This document shows positions 60,336 through 64,000 of a stretch of 64,000 nt of DNA, in pieces (the first letter of the stretch is position 1; every line of letters starts with the position of its first letter). A program made the translations under genes and the position numbers. Source of the stretch: CAVSMC01 sp963728935 (GTDB lineage Bacteria; Pseudomonadota; Gammaproteobacteria; Burkholderiales; Casimicrobiaceae); the NCBI GenBank assembly GCA_963728935.1, contig CAVSMC010000001.1, positions 1,364,001 through 1,428,000 on the forward strand, given 5' to 3'. The notes under the pieces were generated by a model, which ran no database searches, was not told where the DNA came from, and saw nothing but the letters and a program-made list of their open reading frames with translations.

Positions 60336-61186
60336 GCCGTCGCGAAGCGGGCTCGGTGTTCGGCGCGAGCTCCGGGCGGACGCCGCGCGCCTACGTGCAC
60401 GGGTACGATCCGAGGGAAAGCCGGCGGCTGCAGGATCAGGCGTCGTCGCTCGTCGAGATCCTGCATTGGGACACGTCGTATCCGCAAGGCAGCAGCGTGC
60501 TGGAGGCCGGGTGCGGCGTTGGTGCGCAAACGGTCACGCTGGCGCGCAACAGTCCGATGGCGCGCATTACATCGATCGACGTGTCCGAAGCCTCGCTCGG
60601 CGAAGCGAAACGAGCGGTTCGAGCGGCGGCGATCGGCAACGTGACGCTGCTGCAGGCCGATATCTTCCGATTGCCGTTTCCGCCCGAATCGTTCGACCAT
60701 GCGTTCGTCTGCTTCGTGCTCGAACATCTCGCGCAACCCGTCGAAGCGCTGCGAGCGCTGAAGCGCGTCGTCAAGCGCGGCGGTACGATCACCGTGATCG
60801 AAGGCGACCATGGTTCGGCTTACTTCTATCCGCAGAGCGACTGTGCGCAAAGAGCCGTCCGCTGCCTGGTCGAGCTGCAGGCGAGGGCGCACGGCAATGC
60901 GCTGATAGGACGCGCGCTCTATCCGCTGTTGAACGACGCCGGCTTTGCCGACATTCACGTCTCGCCTCGCATGGTCTACGTCGACGGCAGCCGGCCCGAG
61001 CTCATCGAAGGGTTCACCAAGCGCACGTTCACCGCGATGATCGAAGGCGTTCGCAAGCCCGCCATCGAATCCGGACTGATGAGCGAGGCCGACTTCGACC
61101 AAGGGGTTGCCGACCTTTATCGGACCGCGCAAGCAGACGGCGTCTTTTGCTATACGTTCTTCAAGGCAACGGCGATCACGCGGTGA
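60332..61186 (+). CDS. Class I SAM-dependent methyltransferase
   Basis: A 284-residue methyltransferase with motif I VLEAGCGVGAQTVTLA, motif II region SIDVSEASLGEAKR, and LLQADIFRLPFPPESFDHAF. It starts with YVHGYDPRESRRLQDQASSL, typical of a group that methylates small molecules. Translational coupling to the ABM gene suggests a shared pathway, possibly quinone-related or secondary metabolism. The substrate is unknown. Confidence 0.85.
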   Translation: MSRREAGSVFGASSGRTPRAYVHGYDPRESRRLQDQASSLVEILHWDTSYPQGSSVLEAGCGVGAQTVTLARNSPMARITSIDVSEASLGEAKRAVRAAAIGNVTLLQADIFRLPFPPESFDHAFVCFVLEHLAQPVEALRALKRVVKRGGTITVIEGDHGSAYFYPQSDCAQRAVRCLVELQARAHGNALIGRALYPLLNDAGFADIHVSPRMVYVDGSRPELIEGFTKRTFTAMIEGVRKPAIESGLMSEADFDQGVADLYRTAQADGVFCYTFFKATAITR

Positions 61187-61220
61187 TCGTGGAGACTGCC
61201 GCCGCCGCCGATCGGCATCG

Positions 61221-61772
61221 ATGAGCATCTGCGTCGCTTTGCTGCGCGGCATCAACGTCGGTCGAGCCAAGCGGATCGCCATGGCGGACTTGCGCCGCGC
61301 ATTCGAAGCGCTCGGCTGCACCAACGTCCGTACCGTGCTCAACAGCGGCAACGTCGTCTTCGACGCGCCGCGCGCCCGCGCAACGAGGCTCGCACCGGCG
61401 GTCGAAGCGGCGATCGAGAAGACGTTCGGGTTCAACGCCGCCGTCGTCGTGCTGACCGCGGCCGATCTCGCCGACATCGTCGAAGCGAATCCGCTGTCGA
61501 AAGTGGCCGTCGACCCGGCCAGGTATCTTGTCGCGTTCGTGCGTTCACGCGCGCTGCTGACGAGGGCGCGCCCGCTCGTTTCGCAGCCGTGGACGCCGGA
61601 GGCGCTCGCGATCGGTCCCAAAGCTGCGTATCTATGGTGCGCGAACGGTATCATCGAGTCGAAGCTCTTGAAGGCTTTTGCGCGCGTCAGCCGAGATGCG
61701 GCGACGACTCGCAATTGGGCGACGATCGTCAAATTGCGGGCTCTCGCCGAGGAGGGCGAGCATGCGGGCTGA
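61221..61772 (+). CDS. DUF1697 family protein
   Basis: A 183-residue protein with the DUF1697 pattern: CVALLRGINVGRAKRIAMAD, RTVLNSGNVVFDAPRA, and KLLKAFARVSRDAATTRNWA with TIVKLRALA near the end. The family has a ferredoxin-like fold and no known function. Its end overlaps the GNAT gene start by 11 nt. Confidence 0.9.
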   Translation: MSICVALLRGINVGRAKRIAMADLRRAFEALGCTNVRTVLNSGNVVFDAPRARATRLAPAVEAAIEKTFGFNAAVVVLTAADLADIVEANPLSKVAVDPARYLVAFVRSRALLTRARPLVSQPWTPEALAIGPKAAYLWCANGIIESKLLKAFARVSRDAATTRNWATIVKLRALAEEGEHAG

Positions 61773-62316
61773 TCCCCTCGACACCACACCGAGCGTGATC
61801 GTGTCGAGCACGCTGCGTCTCGAGCCGCTAACCATTGCGCATGCGACCGAGATGTTCGAGCCGCTGTCGTCGCCGGCGATGTACGACTACATGCCGGGCG
61901 CGCCGCCGGCGTCGATCGACGCGTTGCGCGGCCGCTACGCGCAGCTCGCGCGGGGCTGGTCGGCCGATCGGCGTCAACGATGGCTCAACTGGATCGTGCG
62001 GCTGGCCTCGGGCCGATGCGCCGGCTTCGTTCAGGCGACGATCTACCCGAAGCTCACCGGTGATTTCGCGTTTGCTTTCGCGCCGCAGCATTGGGGGCGC
62101 GGCATCGCCTTCGAAGCCTGTCGCGCGGCACTGCCGTTCATGCAGCGGCAATTGCGCGTCGGCATGCTGTTCGCGACGGTCGATCCGAAGAACGTCCGCT
62201 CGATCCGTCTGCTCGAACGATTGGGATTCGACGAAGCGACGCCGGCACAATATCCGCACGGCGAGACCGAGCCGGGCGACCGCGTGTTCGCCTCGCGTCT
62301 GGCGGCCGAAGCATGA
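61762..62316 (+). CDS. GNAT-family N-acetyltransferase (RimJ/RimL-like)
   Basis: A 184-residue acetyltransferase. Segments STLRLEPLTIAHATEMFEPL, VRLASGRCAGFVQATIYP and the acetyl-CoA loop QHWGRGIAFEACRAALPF with DPKNVRSIRLLERLGF fit the GNAT_3 (RimJ/RimL) type. GGAGGGCGAGC precedes the ATG at 61762. The substrate is unknown. Its stop overlaps the next ATG. Confidence 0.88.
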   Translation: MRADPLDTTPSVIVSSTLRLEPLTIAHATEMFEPLSSPAMYDYMPGAPPASIDALRGRYAQLARGWSADRRQRWLNWIVRLASGRCAGFVQATIYPKLTGDFAFAFAPQHWGRGIAFEACRAALPFMQRQLRVGMLFATVDPKNVRSIRLLERLGFDEATPAQYPHGETEPGDRVFASRLAAEA

Positions 62317-62810
62317 TCGCTTCGACGAGCAGACGGCCTGCGCCGGCGCTGCCGGCGTCGAAGCAACTCGCGTCGTTCATTGCAAAGTTCGAGCCCGCCA
62401 CCGCCAAGCTCATTCGAGATTGCCGGGCGGAGCTGCGAAAACGCTTGCCGACGGCGATCGAGCTCGTCTACGACAACTACAATTTCTTCGTCATCGGCTA
62501 TTCCGCGACCGGACGGCCGTCGGACTGCATCGTCTCGCTCGCCGCAGCGGCGAACGGCGTCTGACTATCGTTCTATTACGGAGCATCGCTGTCCGATCCG
62601 CAGCGCCTGCTGCTCGGAAGCGGAAAGCAAAATCGGTTCGTTCGCCTTCCGGACGTCCAGACGCTTCGTTCGTCAGGCGTACGGGCACTGATCGACGAAG
62701 CGATCGCATGCGCCAAGGCGCCGCTTCCTACGCGCGCAGTCGGCGAGCTCGTCATCAAGTCCGTGTCGGCCAAGCAGCGACCGCGCCGCAAGGGACGACG
62801 TGGCGGCTGA
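62313..62810 (+). pseudogene. DUF1801-like protein interrupted by an in-frame TGA
   Basis: ATG 62313 opens KQLASFIAKFEPATAKLIRD and ELRKRLPTAIELVYDNYNFF, a DUF1801/YdhG-type protein. After AAAANGV a TGA at 62562-62564 interrupts the frame. The same frame then continues LSFYYGASLSDPQRLLLGSG, VRLPDVQTLRSSGVRALIDE and a basic tail to a stop at 62810. So one nonsense codon splits an otherwise intact gene of 165 codons. The most likely cause is a point mutation (for example TCA to TGA) or a base-call error. Confidence 0.75.
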
Positions 62811-62925
62811 CGTCGAGACCAACGCTCCGGAAAGCCGCATGGAAAGCCGCGTGCAGCAAACGTACCTTGTTGTTCGATGCCACCACGGGCAATGCCGGCG
62901 CGGCGATGGCGATACGACGCGCGCG

Positions 62926-63201
62926 CTATCGCCGAAAGCTGTTGACGATCCGGTATGCGATCGTCGCGACCGACGCGATACGAAGCCATCGGCGCAGTGT
63001 CGCCGAGCCGACGCGCTTCGCGGCGATGCCGATCAGGATCGCGACGAGCGGACGCCGATAAGCCGCCGTCGGGCTGGGCGGCGGCATCAATGCCGTGCGC
63101 ACCGAATGCAATGCGAGCGTGAGTCGCATGCGCTCGAGCGCGGCGCGAGTGGCGAGCTGGGCCTTGCGCTCGGCGATGCCCGCGGCGGTGAGGCGCGTCA
63201 T
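62926..63201 (-). CDS. YqjK-like hypothetical protein
   Basis: A 91-residue basic protein (MTRLTAAGIAERKAQLATRA, ALERMRLTLALHSVRTALMP) with a weak hydrophobic segment near residue 50 and a C-terminal TLRRWLRIASVATIAYRI. The start overlaps the stop of the holin-like gene (ATGA). Position as third gene after YqjD- and YqjE-type genes suggests YqjK, though the sequence itself is weakly conserved. Confidence 0.65.
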   Translation of the reverse strand: MTRLTAAGIAERKAQLATRAALERMRLTLALHSVRTALMPPPSPTAAYRRPLVAILIGIAAKRVGSATLRRWLRIASVATIAYRIVNSFRR

Positions 63202-63590
63202 CGGTCGCGCAATTGCTCGCCCAGCCACTCGCGGTCACGCTCGAGCTCGGCGAGCGTCGCCGAGAACGGCGGCGGATCGGTGCGCCGGCGCACATCGAGC
63301 CGCCAGAGCGCTGCGACGCCGACGGCGAAATGCGCGGCGGCGATGACGAGCAGCGCCATCAGCCGATGAGAATCCCAGAAGTAGGCGACGATCAGCGCGC
63401 ACGCCGCGATCCACGCCATCGCGAATCCCGCGCCGGCGATCGCGAGCAGCAGCACGCGCTGCTTCGCTCGCTCCTTCTGTTCGGCGAACTCGAGCGCGGC
63501 AAGCTCGGCGCGCGTACGAACCAGCGCGACCGCGGCTTGCGCGAGACGCCCGAGCGAACGGCGCAGCCCGCCGAGAGGCGCGTCGGCCAC
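63198..63590 (-). CDS. Phage-holin-family (YqjE-type) membrane protein
   Basis: A 130-residue inner-membrane protein. An amphipathic N-terminus (GLRRSLGRLAQAAVALVRTR, ELAALEFAEQKERAKQRVLL) precedes two helices (LLAIAGAGFAMAWIAACALI and LMALLVIAAAHFAVGVAALW). This is the YqjE/holin-like family. It is the middle gene of a trio with the YqjD-like and YqjK-like proteins. Confidence 0.82.
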   Translation of the reverse strand: MADAPLGGLRRSLGRLAQAAVALVRTRAELAALEFAEQKERAKQRVLLLAIAGAGFAMAWIAACALIVAYFWDSHRLMALLVIAAAHFAVGVAALWRLDVRRRTDPPPFSATLAELERDREWLGEQLRDR

Positions 63591-63602
63591 GACGTGCCGC
63601 CG

Positions 63603-63908
63603 CTACCTGCGATTGAGCAGCAGCCCTGCGACGAAGCCGACCGCCGCGGCGACGCCGATCGACGTCCACGGATGGTCGTGCACGTAGTCATCGGTCGCGC
63701 GAGCGGCCTCCTTCGCCTGGTCGGTCGCCTGACCCTGGAGCTCCTGCAGGCGCAGCTTCGCGTGCAGCAGTTTCGTCTCCACCTGCGAGCGCAGGTCCTG
63801 CGCCTTTTCGCCGGTTTCGTCGGCGGCGCGTTTCAGCATGTCTTCGGCTTCGCCGAGCATGCCGGAGAATTCGTCGATCAGATTGTCACGGGTGCGATCA
63901 GCGGTCAT
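63603..63908 (-). CDS. YqjD/ElaB-family (DUF883) protein
   Basis: A 101-residue tail-anchored protein: a long helical region (NLIDEFSGMLGEAEDMLKRA, LLHAKLRLQELQGQATDQAK) and a C-terminal segment DDYVHDHPWTSIGVAAAVGF with AGLLLNRR, the family signature. Relatives anchor to the inner membrane and bind ribosomes in stationary phase. First gene of the minus-strand trio. Confidence 0.92.
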   Translation of the reverse strand: MTADRTRDNLIDEFSGMLGEAEDMLKRAADETGEKAQDLRSQVETKLLHAKLRLQELQGQATDQAKEAARATDDYVHDHPWTSIGVAAAVGFVAGLLLNRR

Positions 63909-63971
63909 CAGATGCTCCCTTCGTTGTCTACGAGCGTCCGTCGGCAGGCGAACGCGGCTTCGGATCGACCG

Positions 63972-63977
63972 ATTATA
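63972..63977 (-). promoter_or_regulatory. Putative -10 box of the yqjD-like operon
   Basis: TATAAT on the minus strand, about 64 nt upstream of the ATG at 63908. The -35 region lies at the window edge and shows no clear match. Confidence 0.4.
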
Positions 63978-64000
63978 GCCGCGGCGATGCCGGCACGTGC

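Noticed and set aside
62562..62564. Selenocysteine at the in-frame TGA of the DUF1801 gene
   Set aside because: No SECIS-like hairpin is evident after the codon, DUF1801 is not a known selenoprotein family, and the position is not a conserved Cys. A nonsense mutation is simpler.
1..64000. tRNA, rRNA, riboswitch and CRISPR features
   Set aside because: Read through for cloverleaf ends, conserved rRNA stretches and repeat-spacer arrays. None was convincing. A covariance-model scan would be needed to exclude small RNAs.

Overview
The window is high-GC DNA with the gene content of a Betaproteobacterium, most likely a Burkholderiales-type environmental lineage. The signs are the hemC-hemD-hemX-hemY block, ubiA and ubiD, a YqjD/YqjE/YqjK-like trio, an AapJQMP amino-acid ABC transporter, an IPTL-CTERM protein remnant, and many promoters with a TAGAAT-type -10 box. 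No tRNA, rRNA or CRISPR array was seen. Coding density is high except between about 10.6 and 30.1 kb, where pseudogenes, duplicated modules and repeats cluster.

Layout. (1) 1-10.6 kb, ordinary chromosome: the 3' part of hemW, an amidase, a small basic protein, a ChaC-like protein, a diiron ODP-type protein, a cupin and an ornithine-cyclodeaminase-family gene, a broken esterase, a pteridine reductase divergent from a MidA-type methyltransferase, an acyl-CoA ligase and a membrane protein. (2) 10.6-14.2 kb: remnants of a TRAP transporter split by a palindromic repeat, an outer-membrane protein and a frameshifted chemotaxis receptor. (3) 14.16-30.18 kb: an array of degraded genomic islands in the 5' end of dusA. 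The first codons of dusA (peptide ...APMMD) and a conserved element end recur at 14.16, 20.79, 26.36 and, much decayed, 24.33 kb, before the intact dusA at 30.13 kb. Cargo includes two near-identical vapBC modules (one antitoxin truncated), a further PIN/RHH toxin-antitoxin pair, the aapJQMP operon, lipoproteins, a Calx-beta/IPTL-CTERM remnant, a DUF3297 gene, a cyclase with a coiled coil, and the last 48 codons of a tyrosine recombinase.

(4) 31.1-42.0 kb: a nicotinamidase and a cyclic-nucleotide-binding MscS channel, divergent from a CHASE2 adenylate/guanylate cyclase. After the cyclase come, from their own promoter, a FecR-TPR-outer-membrane-barrel fusion protein, a secreted protein with a cysteine-rich tail and a subtilisin-like protease. 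This last cluster is the best candidate for an undescribed envelope or secretion system. (5) 42.0-50.3 kb: a DenD-like dehydrogenase, a 2OG-Fe(II) oxygenase, and hemC-hemD and hemX-hemY separated by three unrelated genes. Two copies of a GGGTCAGACTCGACTTT repeat element lie here; one supplies a possible -35 box for hemC and the other is interrupted by an IS4-family insertion sequence with a 10-bp target duplication. (6) 51.7-64 kb: a ferredoxin-reductase, an SDR-like protein, ubiA, a deoxyinosine glycosylase, a dienelactone hydrolase, an SDR lacking the usual Tyr/Lys, an MFS transporter, a ubiD-monooxygenase-methyltransferase run, DUF1697, a GNAT, a DUF1801 gene with an in-frame TGA, and the YqjK/E/D-type envelope genes.

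Several genes carry single-base lesions. In the 10.6-30 kb region these fit real decay, because deletions and degraded repeats accompany them. Elsewhere an assembly error cannot be excluded.
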